Part shown: piece after piece, positions 27,016 to 35,937 of the stretch | Layout of the letters: the number at the start of each line of letters is the position of its first letter | How positions within the stretch are numbered: the stretch's first letter is position 1 | Source: an uncultured Alphaproteobacteria bacterium | Lineage (GTDB): Bacteria > Pseudomonadota > Alphaproteobacteria > RF32 > CAG-239 | Length of the DNA stretch: 64,000 nucleotides | Reading direction: 5' to 3' | Assembly: GCA_944390455.1 (NCBI GenBank) | Contig: CALXPU010000004.1 | Location: 1 to 64,000, forward strand | Translations under genes and position numbers: made by a program | The notes under the pieces: model-generated | Seen by the model: the letters and a program-made list of their open reading frames with translations, nothing else | The model's database searches: none | What the model was told of the DNA's origin: nothing

Positions 27016-28502
27016 ATGAATACACAAACTTTCAGAACCAGACCTAACCTTTTAGAAACAGGTTCTCCGCTCTTTTGTGATTTTTATCATTTAACGATGG
27101 CACAAACGTGGTTTTTAGACGGAAAAGCCGAAGAACATAAAGTTTCTGAAGCTTTTTTCCGTAAATGTCCTTTTGGTGGCAGCTACTTAATGGCGGCTGG
27201 CTTAGGTGAATTTTTACAATGGATTGATAATTGGTATTTTTCTGATGAGGATATAGCGGATTTGCGAACCTATACAAATGCTGACGGAACTCCTGTTTTT
27301 TGTGATGAATTTATTGACTTTGTTAAAGGAAAAACTTTAAAAGTTAATATTAACGCACTGAAAGAAGGAGAAATTGTTTTTCCGAACGAGCCGGTTTATT
27401 CTATTTCCGGTCCTAATTGGCAAGTTGAAATTGTTGAAGCGGCTTTATTAAATATCTTTAATCCGCAAAGTCTTATTGCCACAAAAGCATCTCGTATGGC
27501 TTTAGCAGCTTCTGCTGATAATATTAAGCGTCCATTATTGGAATTTGGTTTGCGTCGTGATCACGAATTAGGTGGTTTTACAGAAACACGCGCCGCTTTT
27601 ATTGGTGGTGCCACCGCTACTTCTAATACCAAAGCCGCCAGACACTATAATATTCCGGCAGCAGGCACTATGGCTCACTCTTTTATTATGAGTTACGAAA
27701 AAGAACTTGATGCGTTTAAGGCGTATATACGGCACAATCCATCTAATACCACTTTGCTGGTTGATACGTATGATACAAGGCAAGGTATTCAAAATGCTAT
27801 TCAAGCCTCTCTTGATACAAAAATTCCGCTTATGGGTATTCGTATTGATTCCGGCGATTTGGCTTATTGGGGAAAAGAGGCGCGGCGAATGCTGGATGAT
27901 GCCGGTTTTAACAAAACAAAACTGGTGGCTTCCAATGATTTGGACGAGCATTTAATTGAAAATCTATTGTTGGTTCAGAAAGCTCCTTACGATATTATGG
28001 CGCCGGTACCAAACTGGTTACAGCATATGACACCCCTGCCCTTGGTGGTGTTTTCAAAACAAAATCTTATTTAGGTAAGCCTAAAATTAAAGTCGCAGAA
28101 GGAAAAACTACTATTCCTGGTGCTACAAACGTTATCCGTATTGAGAAAAACGGACAATTTAACGGTGACATCATTTGCAAGGCTGATGACGAAATTATTA
28201 AAGACGGAGAAATTTCTCGTAATCTAACTTCGTATACGTTAGGTAGCACTAATCAATCTCGTATTACATTTGCTAAAGGAGAAAAAGCTCATTTACTCTT
28301 ATCTCCGGTGGTTCGCGAGGGAAAAATTATTGTCGAGCCTGAATTGGATTTACGCCTTCTGCAACAGCGAGGACACACTAATCTGGCAAAATTTGACGAG
28401 GCTTATAAAAGACTTGTTAATCCCCATGTTTACGGCGTTGGTTTGGAAGCCGGTTTATTTGCTTTGCAACAAAATTTAATTCAGGCGCATCGTACGATGT
28501 AA
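27016..28502 (+). pseudogene. pncB: Nicotinate phosphoribosyltransferase, interrupted by a one-base frameshift
   Basis: The first frame (27016-28074, 352 aa) shows PncB features: FCDFYHLTMAQTW, FGLRRDHELGG, AGTMAHSF and GIRIDSGDL. It then runs off into LQHMTPLPLVV. In the +2 frame the protein continues without interruption from about 27999: GAGTKLVTAYDTPALGG, onward to VREGKIIVEPELDL, then QAHRTM and the stop at 28500-28502. Restoring one base near 27993-27997 (GATATTATGGC to GATATTTATGGC) gives a 495-aa enzyme of normal length. The reaction joins nicotinate with phosphoribosyl pyrophosphate. A recent mutation or a sequencing error cannot be told apart here. Confidence 0.88.
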
Positions 28503-28521
28503 TATTTTAGGAGATTATACT

Positions 28522-29301
28522 ATGGAAAATATTTGGAACAAACTTAAGCTTGGTTTGAGTGATTATTGTCAGAAAAATGGGTTTCATCAAGTTATTTTAG
28601 GACTTTCCGGTGGACTTGATTCCGCTATTACCGCCGTATTGGCAGCTGATACGCTGGGCGGAAAAAACGTTAAGGCGGTCATGATGAAAACACGCTATAC
28701 TTCTGATTTAAGCCTTAAAATTGCACGAAAAATTGCAGAACTCAATCATCTTGATTTTCAAGAACTTGACATTGAACCACTCATTCAAACAGAAACCTCT
28801 TTTCTAGAGCAAGCCTTTGATGATGATGTTAAAGGGCTAACTTTAGAAAATCTACAAGCAAGAATTCGGGGGCAAATTCTTATGGCTTTTTCTAATCAGA
28901 TTGATGGGTTGGTTTTAGCTTGTGGTAATAAATCTGAGGCTTTAACCGGTTACTGTACTCTGTACGGCGATACATGTGGCGGTTTGATGCCTATCGGAAA
29001 TCTCTACAAAACTACTATTTTTGAATTGGCTAAGTGGCGTAACAGCTTAAATATGGTTCTTCCTGATGAGGTTATTACACGAGCCCCTTCCGCCGAACTT
29101 GCCGAAGGTCAGAAAGATGAAAACACTCTTCCGCCTTATGCTGTTTTAGACCGCATTTTGAAACTTATGGTTGATGAGCAAAAATCTGTTGAGGAACTTT
29201 GTTCTCTTGGCTTTGAACCTGCAACCGTGCAACGCGTTCAGCAACTTGTACAACGTTCAGCTTTCAAACGTAAGCAAATGGCGGACGCTTTACCGCTTTA
29301 G
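28522..29301 (+). CDS. nadE: NAD+ synthetase (ammonia-type)
   Basis: A 259-aa enzyme of the short form that amidates deamido-NAD+ to NAD+. The ATP-pyrophosphatase P-loop is LSGGLDSAIT (28-37). Further motifs are LENLQARIRGQILMAFSN and LACGNKSEALTGYCTLYGD, followed by GNLYKT and PSAELAEGQKDE. No glutaminase domain is attached, so it uses ammonia. It follows pncB by 19 bases with GGAG before ATG and ends the operon. A terminator lies 18 bases after the stop. Confidence 0.95.
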   Translation: MENIWNKLKLGLSDYCQKNGFHQVILGLSGGLDSAITAVLAADTLGGKNVKAVMMKTRYTSDLSLKIARKIAELNHLDFQELDIEPLIQTETSFLEQAFDDDVKGLTLENLQARIRGQILMAFSNQIDGLVLACGNKSEALTGYCTLYGDTCGGLMPIGNLYKTTIFELAKWRNSLNMVLPDEVITRAPSAELAEGQKDENTLPPYAVLDRILKLMVDEQKSVEELCSLGFEPATVQRVQQLVQRSAFKRKQMADALPL

Positions 29302-29316
29302 GGTTTCTTATTTCAA

Positions 29317-29350
29317 AAAAGCACCTCCTTTCATTGGAGGTGCTTGGTTT
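29317..29350 (+). terminator. Terminator after the NAD operon
   Basis: AAGCACCTCC (29319-29328) and GGAGGTGCTT (29336-29345) with a 7-nt loop. It lies between convergent genes and can serve both strands. Confidence 0.85.
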
Positions 29351-30198
29351 TATTCCAGTTCGCTTTTTAGAATTTTCAATGCTTTTAATCCATTCGGAAA
29401 TCCTATGTATGGCATACATTGTATAATCGCTGCGGCTACTTCTTCCGGCTTATTTCCTGCTTTTAGACTTCCTTTTATATGGCTTGATAAAGTATCCCAG
29501 TTGCCTGAGGTTACCAATATTCCGATAGTCAGTAATTCTCTGGTTTTCATATCTAGCACGCCTCGAGTGCAAAAATCTCCGAAATATACTTCTGTCAATA
29601 AGCGAGCTGCTTCATCGCCCATATTTTTAGGTAGTCCTTCTAACATGTCCTTTATCTCAGTGCCATACAACGGTTGTTGCAAAGCCAGGCCTTTTTCGTG
29701 GCGATTTTCTTCAGTTACTTGGTTTTGATTTTCTAATGGTAATTTAATTCCATTTTCGGTAAACACCTCATTTATCGTATTGAGTGCGTTTAATGTTTTC
29801 GGAAACCCTATAAATGGAGCACACTGATATACGGCCTCTCTTAACTCCAATGGTGTCACCCCGACATTTAACGCAGCTTGAGCATGCGCTTTTAACTGCG
29901 GTAATGTTTGTTGCGTGCTTAAAGATATAACCGTCAACATCTCTCTGGTTTTCATATCCAATTCACCAATGGTGAAAACTTCTCCGAATATATATTTTTG
30001 CAAAATTTGCATCATTTCCGGATCTGTTCCCGTATTGGTTAAGGCTTCTCCGTTAAATAAGGTACGAAAATTTCTTTTACATATCTCGGTTCTATTCATA
30101 TTATTTTCTCCCAATGTTTGATTTGCCGCTTGTGTTGAAAATGATGCAAACATCATTATACCTAAGGCGACACCGTATAATACCCTATGTTTACGCAT
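29350..30198 (-). CDS. Exported protein with two carboxymuconolactone-decarboxylase domains
   Basis: A 282-aa protein with a signal peptide (about 1-24, ending TQAAN). Two CMD/AhpD-like halves follow: IGELDMKTREMLTVISLS and later YQCAPFIGFPKTLNAL, then again RGVLDMKTRELLTIGILV and IQCMPYIGFPNGLKAL. The halves are clearly duplicated. The cysteines in AxxQCxPxIGFP are conserved, but the CxxC pair of AhpD is absent. The enzymatic role is unknown; relatives are often governed by MerR-type regulators and linked to aldehyde or oxidative stress. It overlaps the upstream membrane-protein gene by eight bases, so the two are coupled. Confidence 0.85.
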   Translation of the reverse strand: MRKHRVLYGVALGIMMFASFSTQAANQTLGENNMNRTEICKRNFRTLFNGEALTNTGTDPEMMQILQKYIFGEVFTIGELDMKTREMLTVISLSTQQTLPQLKAHAQAALNVGVTPLELREAVYQCAPFIGFPKTLNALNTINEVFTENGIKLPLENQNQVTEENRHEKGLALQQPLYGTEIKDMLEGLPKNMGDEAARLLTEVYFGDFCTRGVLDMKTRELLTIGILVTSGNWDTLSSHIKGSLKAGNKPEEVAAAIIQCMPYIGFPNGLKALKILKSELE

Positions 30199-30673
30199 GT
30201 TCTATTCCTACCTTTTGCTTTATTATCTCTACGACTGTTTTTTCATCATCTTCTGATAAAATCCCATACAACGGAACAGCAAACGGAGTAAATTCGCCAT
30301 TGTGTTTTTGTAAAAAATTGTAGTGATAATCTATATTCTCTTTAGGATGTAAAATCAGAACTTTGTATTTTTTTAAGCAACAACAAACCTCTTTTTCTTC
30401 AATGCTCTTTATATCAGACCACTTCAACTTATCACTTAAATCTAATTTTATCCCCTCTTCATCCACCATAATAGCTTGATGTTTGAGGACGTATTTCCAA
30501 ATCCACCCCAGCCAAGAAAACACACATAAACCTATCAAAATTTGTGTTTGTATCCAATATAGCAGGCATACACACTTAATGCTCCAGTAGCTTAAGGTTA
30601 TGGTCAAAGCCAAATTTAAAATCAGCCACGCATTTACCTTATTAAATTTATAGTAAAATATTTGTTTTTCCAT
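30191..30673 (-). CDS. Small membrane protein with a PH-like domain
   Basis: A 160-aa protein not assigned to a named family. Two hydrophobic segments lie near residues 15-32 and 38-60. They are followed by a stretch with the strand pattern of bacterial PH-like domains (AIMVDEEGIKLDL, then KWSDIKSIEEKE, then YKVLILHPKE). It is the first gene of a two-gene unit with the CMD protein. Its promoter carries a MerR-type operator. Confidence 0.65.
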   Translation of the reverse strand: MEKQIFYYKFNKVNAWLILNLALTITLSYWSIKCVCLLYWIQTQILIGLCVFSWLGWIWKYVLKHQAIMVDEEGIKLDLSDKLKWSDIKSIEEKEVCCCLKKYKVLILHPKENIDYHYNFLQKHNGEFTPFAVPLYGILSEDDEKTVVEIIKQKVGIEHA

Positions 30674-30706
30674 TATTTTCTCTCCCTTGTTATCGATTCT
30701 GATTTT

Positions 30707-30737
30707 AGTGTAACTCTTAGAGTTTGCTCTAAGTCAA
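30707..30737 (-). promoter_or_regulatory. MerR-type promoter with operator in a 19-bp spacer
   Basis: On the minus strand TTGACT (30737-30732), a 19-base spacer, TACACT (30712-30707). The spacer overlaps a perfect inverted repeat CTTAGAGTTTGCTCTAAG (30716-30733, 7-bp arms, 4-base centre). A long 19-bp spacer with a dyad inside is the hallmark of promoters activated by MerR-family regulators, and the CTTAGAG/CTCTAAG arms resemble AdhR/NmlR-like sites. No MerR gene lies in the window. Confidence 0.7.
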
Positions 30738-30815
30738 GTATTTTCTTATAATTTCTTTGCTTGCTTCTTTCTTTTTCTATGTTATGCTGTTTTACAAATT
30801 ATAGGATGTTTTCAT

Positions 30816-31376
30816 ATGCTCTATTCAACAACATACATTTCACCTTTAGGAACACTCTTTTTAGAAAGTGACGAAACTCATATAATCGGGTTGAGAAATA
30901 ATTATTGGAGACAACATTCTAAAACTTTTCATCCATCTTTTCCTGATGGTTCAACACTTACATGTATGCAACAAGCTAAAAATTGGTTAGATATTTATTT
31001 TTCAGGACAAAAACCTGATTTTACTCCTCCATTATCTCTTTTGGGTTCAGATTTTCAAAAACAAGTTTGGCGATTGTTGCTTGATATTCCTTACGGAACT
31101 CTGACAACTTATGGTGAAATTGCAAAGAAAATTGCGCAAATACGCCATTTAAAATCTATGTCTGCACAAGCTGTCGGTGGGGCGGTTGGCGCTAATCCGA
31201 TTGCGATTATTATTCCATGCCATAGAGTTATTGGTAAAAATAATAGTCTTGTAGGGTTTGGCGGTGGTTTAAAGTTTAAATCTAAACTATTGGAATTAGA
31301 AAATATTTCCACACAATCTTTGATTATACCTAAAAATAGTCGTTTTCTTGAAACTTCGGCTGATGCCTTTGATTAA
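30816..31376 (+). CDS. ogt: Methylated-DNA--protein-cysteine methyltransferase
   Basis: A 186-aa DNA repair protein that removes alkyl groups from O6-methylguanine onto its own cysteine. The active site is IPCHRVIG with Cys135, preceded by the helix-turn-helix region VWRLLLDIPYGTLTTYGEIA. The C-terminus has about 20 residues beyond the usual end. The start at 30816 follows TAGGATG. It is divergent from the MerR-controlled unit. Confidence 0.95.
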   Translation: MLYSTTYISPLGTLFLESDETHIIGLRNNYWRQHSKTFHPSFPDGSTLTCMQQAKNWLDIYFSGQKPDFTPPLSLLGSDFQKQVWRLLLDIPYGTLTTYGEIAKKIAQIRHLKSMSAQAVGGAVGANPIAIIIPCHRVIGKNNSLVGFGGGLKFKSKLLELENISTQSLIIPKNSRFLETSADAFD

Positions 31377-31411
31377 ACGACATAAATCTTTTATTTTGCT
31401 TAAAAGAATTA

Positions 31412-31440
31412 TTGACATCTGTAAAACCTTATTATATGCT
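31412..31440 (+). promoter_or_regulatory. Sigma70-like promoter of the HlyC/CorC gene
   Basis: TTGACA (31412-31417), 17 bases, TATGCT (31435-31440), 44 bases before the start codon. Confidence 0.65.
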
Positions 31441-31484
31441 GTAAAGCGTGTTTAATGTATTTGAGGTAGTTCAAAAATAATCAT

Positions 31485-32816
31485 ATGAGTCCCGTTTATG
31501 GATATATCTTTAATTTATTTTTAGTTTTATTTTTAGTTTTTTGTAATGCTTTTTTCGTTGTTTCTGAATTTGCGATTGTAAAAATCCGCCGCACTAAGCT
31601 TGAAGAGTTGGCGCACGGAGGAAATAAATCTGCTAAAATCGCGCTGAAAATTAACGAACATATGAACACTTATCTAAGCGCAATTCAGCTTGGTATTACT
31701 CTTGCTTCTTTGGGATTAGGTTGGTTAGGTGAACCGGCTGTTTCTCGCTTGCTGGAAGATTTATTCTCCGGTTTCTTTGCTGATAATAAAATTTTATTGC
31801 ACTCTTTAAGCTTTGGTATTGCTTTTACATTCATCACATTGTTGCACGTTGTTTTTGGTGAGTTGGTTCCAAAGTCTATGGCTATTCAAGATACAGAACG
31901 CTATGCTATGCTTATTGCCAGACCTCTTTATACCTTTAACAAAATTTTTGCACCTTTCATTTGGGTATTTGACCACGTTACAATGTGGATTTTGAAAATG
32001 ATGGGGGTTAAGCAAACTGACGAAAATGAAGATGCTCACTCTGAAGAAGAAATCAAATTAATTATTGATGCTTCTCAAAAAGGTGGCGTTATTGATGATA
32101 CCGAAAGTGAAATCATTCAAAATGCTATTTGCTTCTCTGAAATCTCTGCTCACGAAATTATGATCCCTCGTCAGGAAATGAAGTGTATTTATCAAAACAG
32201 TAGCTATAACGAAATTATGGAATTTGTTAAACAACATAAACACACTCGTTTTCCGCTTTGCAACGGCGATAAAGATCAAATTATCGGTATGATACATATT
32301 CGTGATTTGTTGGAATGCAAAAATTCTCCACACAAAGATATTTTGAGCAAAATTGTTCGTAATATTTTGTTTGTACCGGAAAATAAATCCATTTCAGAAA
32401 TTTTACATGAAATGATGAAGAAGCGCATTCATCTGGCCGTGGTTGTTGATGAATACGGCGGAACGGCAGGTCTTCTTTCCATGGAAGATATTTTGGAAGA
32501 ATTAGTTGGTGATATTCAGGACGAACATGACGAAATTACTGATACGCCTGTTAAGAAAATTAATGAAAGAGTATGCGAATTTGACGGATTATATCTTGTT
32601 GAAGATGCTTATGATTGCTTAGGACTTCCTTATTGCGAACACGAAGAGAGCACAATGGGTGGATATGTCTTCAACTTACTAGGTCGCGAACCCGTGGTTG
32701 GTGACCAGACTGAAGACGATTATTGTATCTATGAAGTGCTTGAAGTGGATAATATGCGTATTACCCGAGTTAAGACTACTGTCAAAGAACAATGCGAGAT
32801 GGTTAGCGCAGAATAA
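31485..32816 (+). CDS. HlyC/CorC-family transporter (DUF21, CBS pair, CorC_HlyC)
   Basis: A 443-aa inner-membrane protein. The N-terminal DUF21 part (about 1-195) has hydrophobic segments and motifs such as FVVSEFAIVKIRRTKLEEL and QLGITLASLGLGWLGEPA. Two CBS domains follow at about 215-335, including MIPRQEM and VVVDEYGGTAGLLSMEDILEE, and then a CorC_HlyC domain to the end. The family, once annotated as hemolysins, is linked to magnesium or cobalt export. It is in the same orientation as the pilin locus, which starts 31 bases after its stop with no terminator between. Confidence 0.92.
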   Translation: MSPVYGYIFNLFLVLFLVFCNAFFVVSEFAIVKIRRTKLEELAHGGNKSAKIALKINEHMNTYLSAIQLGITLASLGLGWLGEPAVSRLLEDLFSGFFADNKILLHSLSFGIAFTFITLLHVVFGELVPKSMAIQDTERYAMLIARPLYTFNKIFAPFIWVFDHVTMWILKMMGVKQTDENEDAHSEEEIKLIIDASQKGGVIDDTESEIIQNAICFSEISAHEIMIPRQEMKCIYQNSSYNEIMEFVKQHKHTRFPLCNGDKDQIIGMIHIRDLLECKNSPHKDILSKIVRNILFVPENKSISEILHEMMKKRIHLAVVVDEYGGTAGLLSMEDILEELVGDIQDEHDEITDTPVKKINERVCEFDGLYLVEDAYDCLGLPYCEHEESTMGGYVFNLLGREPVVGDQTEDDYCIYEVLEVDNMRITRVKTTVKEQCEMVSAE

Positions 32817-32847
32817 TTTTTTCTTGGTGAAACAATAAGGAGGTATT

Positions 32848-33387
32848 ATGTCAAAAGTTTATTTAAATACTATCGTTATTGTTTCACTCCTTACTTTTAC
32901 CAATTTTTCCGTTCTGGCTGAAGATAATGTCAAAACCCAGCAAAACTATGGTCATGAACTTTCAACAATAGGCAGAGTGCGTGCTACAATTGTAGCTCCG
33001 GTTTCAGCTACAACTTCAAACGATTTACGCTTTGGTATGATTGTAAAAAATAATGCCGGGGATGTTACCGTTGATGAAGAAGGAAATCGTACCACAACGG
33101 GTCCCGGATTAGCAACAAGCGGTTATTCAGCTGGCTCAATACGCCTAAGAGGACCGAGAGCTCAAGCTGTTTCTGTAGATATTCCTGAAGCGCATATTTA
33201 TGATAATGCCGATAACACTGTTAACGTGCATTCTTTTACAACCAATCAAGATAACAGTAAGTTGATTACTCTAGATGCACAAAACGGCAAAGCCGATATT
33301 GATGTGGGTGCTTCGCTTAATATTTCTGATACAGATACTCAAGGCGGGGCGCGTATGGGCGTTTATCGCGTACAGACTTCTTATTAG
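32848..33387 (+). CDS. DUF4402 pilin-like protein 1
   Basis: A 179-aa exported protein. A signal peptide ends near VLAEDN. The body has the DUF4402 pattern: RVRATIVAPVSATTSNDLRFG near the start, then GPRAQAVSVDIPEA, and a C-terminal DVGASLNIS with YRVQTSY as final strand. Similar proteins are major or minor subunits of alternative chaperone-usher fibres. It is the first of three DUF4402 genes followed by a chaperone and an usher. RBS AAGGAGG precedes ATG. Confidence 0.85.
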   Translation: MSKVYLNTIVIVSLLTFTNFSVLAEDNVKTQQNYGHELSTIGRVRATIVAPVSATTSNDLRFGMIVKNNAGDVTVDEEGNRTTTGPGLATSGYSAGSIRLRGPRAQAVSVDIPEAHIYDNADNTVNVHSFTTNQDNSKLITLDAQNGKADIDVGASLNISDTDTQGGARMGVYRVQTSY

Positions 33388-33486
33388 GTAAAATATTTCC
33401 TTTTCTTTTGTTTTTTAAACTTATTTTTAACATTTTTTCTTTATAGTTACAGGTGAAATTATTCATTGCTTTTTAGGGGAAAAATG

Positions 33487-33981
33487 ATGAAAAAGAATTT
33501 ACTTTTAACAGTGGCTGTGGCTGTTTTGGCTTTAGGTAGCTCTGTTGCTCAGGCCGCTGAAGAATCGGCTACGGGAAACATTAAGGCAAAAATTGTTGCT
33601 CCGGTTAGTATTTCCGAACAAGATTCTCTTGATTTTGGTACAATGATTGCACCAACAGATACATCAAAAAAAGTAACTATTGCTACTAATGGTACAAGAA
33701 GTGGTGACTCTTCTATTTTAGTTGGAAACGGTGGGCAGGCCGGTTTGTTTAATGTGACAGGTGCTGATCGTCAATCTATGACTATTTCTGTTACAGATTC
33801 TACAACTTTGACAGGTGCTGGTGATCCGATGACCGTTAATAATTTCGTTACAGAACCTGCCAGCACACTTACTCTTACAGGCACAAGCGGACAAATTAAA
33901 GTTGGTGCAGATTTGACTGTCGGTCAAGGACAAGCTGAGGGTGACTATACCGGTACGTACGAGGTTACAGTTAGCTACTAA
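33487..33981 (+). CDS. DUF4402 pilin-like protein 2, probable major subunit
   Basis: A 164-aa exported protein. The signal peptide ends AQAAEES. The domain begins GNIKAKIVAPVSISEQDSLDFG and ends GQAEGDYTGTYEVTVSY. Its simple single-domain form and own leader region suggest a major fibre subunit, but this is inference. Of two adjacent ATG codons I chose 33487, which lies seven bases after AGGGG. Paralogue of the genes at 32848 and 34183. Confidence 0.85.
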   Translation: MKKNLLLTVAVAVLALGSSVAQAAEESATGNIKAKIVAPVSISEQDSLDFGTMIAPTDTSKKVTIATNGTRSGDSSILVGNGGQAGLFNVTGADRQSMTISVTDSTTLTGAGDPMTVNNFVTEPASTLTLTGTSGQIKVGADLTVGQGQAEGDYTGTYEVTVSY

Positions 33982-34182
33982 TTTTGGTTTAGTTTATTAT
34001 TAGGTTGTTGCAAAAAAATGACCCTTTCTTATCAGCAGGGTTTCGTTGAAACAGTTTAGAAAGTGATTTTAAGTCAATTAGAATAAGTAATTATTCTTGT
34101 TAATAAAAAATTAATCTTAATTGCTTTGGGGAGAAATCTTTTTATATTGATAAAAAAGGGTCATTTTTTATGTGTGAAAAAT

Positions 34183-35133
34183 ATGTTTAGAAGATGTGTC
34201 TGTTTTCTTGTTTTTATCACGTGTTTTAAAGCCTCTGTCGGGTGGGCTGAAATTACTGTTAGTAAGACACAAGATCTTTCTTTTGGTACCTATATTCAGC
34301 TTTCTGACAATGCTTCTATCTCATGGCAAGATGCCGGTGATTGTGTTGTTAGCGGACTTTATAAACAGGCAACATGTCAATTAGGTATGTTGCAGATTAA
34401 TGATCCTGGTGACTGGTGGCAAATAGGCGGACGTTATGAGAAAGTATATCACTTCACTTCTGGAACGGTTACGTTCAATGGATGTTTAATAACTGTTTCT
34501 AATATCTATCTGCATAGTAATGATGTTGAAATAGATGGAAATGTAAGTGAATGGAACTTTCGTTCTTCAAATGAATATACTAATTTATCTATATCTGCAG
34601 ATATTCAAATTTCTGAAAACTGTGAACCTGGCACATATACATCCTCTCTTTCGTTCAGTTGGATTGCTCGCGGTCCTGCTGATATTGCACATTATGATAG
34701 CGGTACCGTTAGCTTGCCATTATCCATAACCTTTAACTCCAGACTTTCTGTTAATCAGACGCAAGAGATGGATTTTGGTTCTATCGTCAAAAATGACACA
34801 GGAGGTACGGTCGTTCTATCCCCAACCAATCAAGTTGCTTATAATGGGGTATATGCCGCTAATTCTGCTACCAGTGAGGGGATTTTTGCCGTCGATGGTA
34901 TTGCCGGAAGGACTGTTTATATTACACTTCCATCTGAAGTTCTTTTATATAATGAAAATAATTCAACTCTATCCGTCAATAACTTTGTTTCAAATGTTGG
35001 TAATTCACTAACATTGGGAGGAACAGATATCTCCGGCAATGGCTCTTTTAATGTGGGCGCAACCTTAAATATTCCACCTAATGCAACGGAAGGCAATTAT
35101 TCCGGTACATATACGGTCACAGTTTCTTATTAG
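34183..35133 (+). CDS. Two-domain DUF4402-type protein, possible tip adhesin
   Basis: A 316-aa exported protein. After the signal peptide (MFRRCVCFLVFITCF to about WAE) comes an N-terminal domain starting ITVSKTQDLSFGTYI, with cysteines that may form disulfides. A second DUF4402 domain begins RLSVNQTQEMDFGSIV and ends EGNYSGTYTVTVSY. A longer two-domain subunit next to shorter pilins is the usual form of a tip adhesin. The start is uncertain: ATG 34183 gives a normal signal peptide, GTG 34174 and upstream TTG codons are alternatives, and no clear RBS is visible. Confidence 0.7.
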   Translation: MFRRCVCFLVFITCFKASVGWAEITVSKTQDLSFGTYIQLSDNASISWQDAGDCVVSGLYKQATCQLGMLQINDPGDWWQIGGRYEKVYHFTSGTVTFNGCLITVSNIYLHSNDVEIDGNVSEWNFRSSNEYTNLSISADIQISENCEPGTYTSSLSFSWIARGPADIAHYDSGTVSLPLSITFNSRLSVNQTQEMDFGSIVKNDTGGTVVLSPTNQVAYNGVYAANSATSEGIFAVDGIAGRTVYITLPSEVLLYNENNSTLSVNNFVSNVGNSLTLGGTDISGNGSFNVGATLNIPPNATEGNYSGTYTVTVSY

Positions 35134-35151
35134 TCTTTGAAAGGAAGAACT

Positions 35152-35937
35152 ATGTTTAAAAAAATTTGCAAAATCTATCTCTTATTTTCTGTTCTTGTGA
35201 TGCCGACACTTGCTTTTGCTAATATTTCGGTCTTTCCTTACAGTATTGATTTTGAGGCTAATTCAAATAAACGTGTGCAAAGCGTACGCATTATCAATAC
35301 ATCTCAAGAAACTCAGACTTATCGTGTTTCTATGGTGAATTTTGTGCAGGATGCTAACGGGAAACTTACTGAAACAAAGGCCCCCTCTCCTTTTTATGCC
35401 AATAAATATTTAACTTGGTCGCCACGACAGTTTACTCTGAAACCTAATGAGGTGCAAACTATCAATATTGCCCGCAGAAGTTTGGCGCAGGCTCCGGATG
35501 GGGAATTTGTTTCTCATCTCAAAATTAGCGAGGTCTTGTTGGGTGCGCCTAAGCTCAAAAGTAAAGATGGCGGGCAATCTAATACCATATCCATGCAGTT
35601 GCGCGCTCTGTTTGCTATCACTATTCCGGTTACCATTACCAAGGGGGATAACCTCTTTAGTAAAACGGAAGTGGTTAGCTATAAATTATTGCCTAACAAT
35701 CAACTCAACCTGGTCTTAAAGCGTTTGGGGAATAAATCTTCTCGCTTTAATGTGGTTGTTGCGGATCAAAAGGATAAAGATATCGGGAGGGTTAACGGAT
35801 TGAAGATTTATATGTCTACGGACACGCTCTCAGTCAACATACCTCTTGATAAAAATGTTCAAACAAAAAATGCGGTTTTGAAACTTGAAGATGCTAAAAC
35901 GAAGGAAGAAATATTGCGGAAGGCTTTACATATTTAG
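35152..35937 (+). CDS. Periplasmic pilus chaperone (PapD-like)
   Basis: A 261-aa exported chaperone. The signal peptide ends LAFANIS. The body has immunoglobulin-like strands: VFPYSIDFEANSNKRVQSV, IINTSQETQTYRVSMV, RQFTLKPNEVQTINIARR and a second domain with LFAITIPVTI. Such chaperones fold pilin subunits and hand them to the usher. ATG 35152 follows AAAGGAAG. The usher gene overlaps its end by about 47 bases. Confidence 0.85.
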   Translation: MFKKICKIYLLFSVLVMPTLAFANISVFPYSIDFEANSNKRVQSVRIINTSQETQTYRVSMVNFVQDANGKLTETKAPSPFYANKYLTWSPRQFTLKPNEVQTINIARRSLAQAPDGEFVSHLKISEVLLGAPKLKSKDGGQSNTISMQLRALFAITIPVTITKGDNLFSKTEVVSYKLLPNNQLNLVLKRLGNKSSRFNVVVADQKDKDIGRVNGLKIYMSTDTLSVNIPLDKNVQTKNAVLKLEDAKTKEEILRKALHI

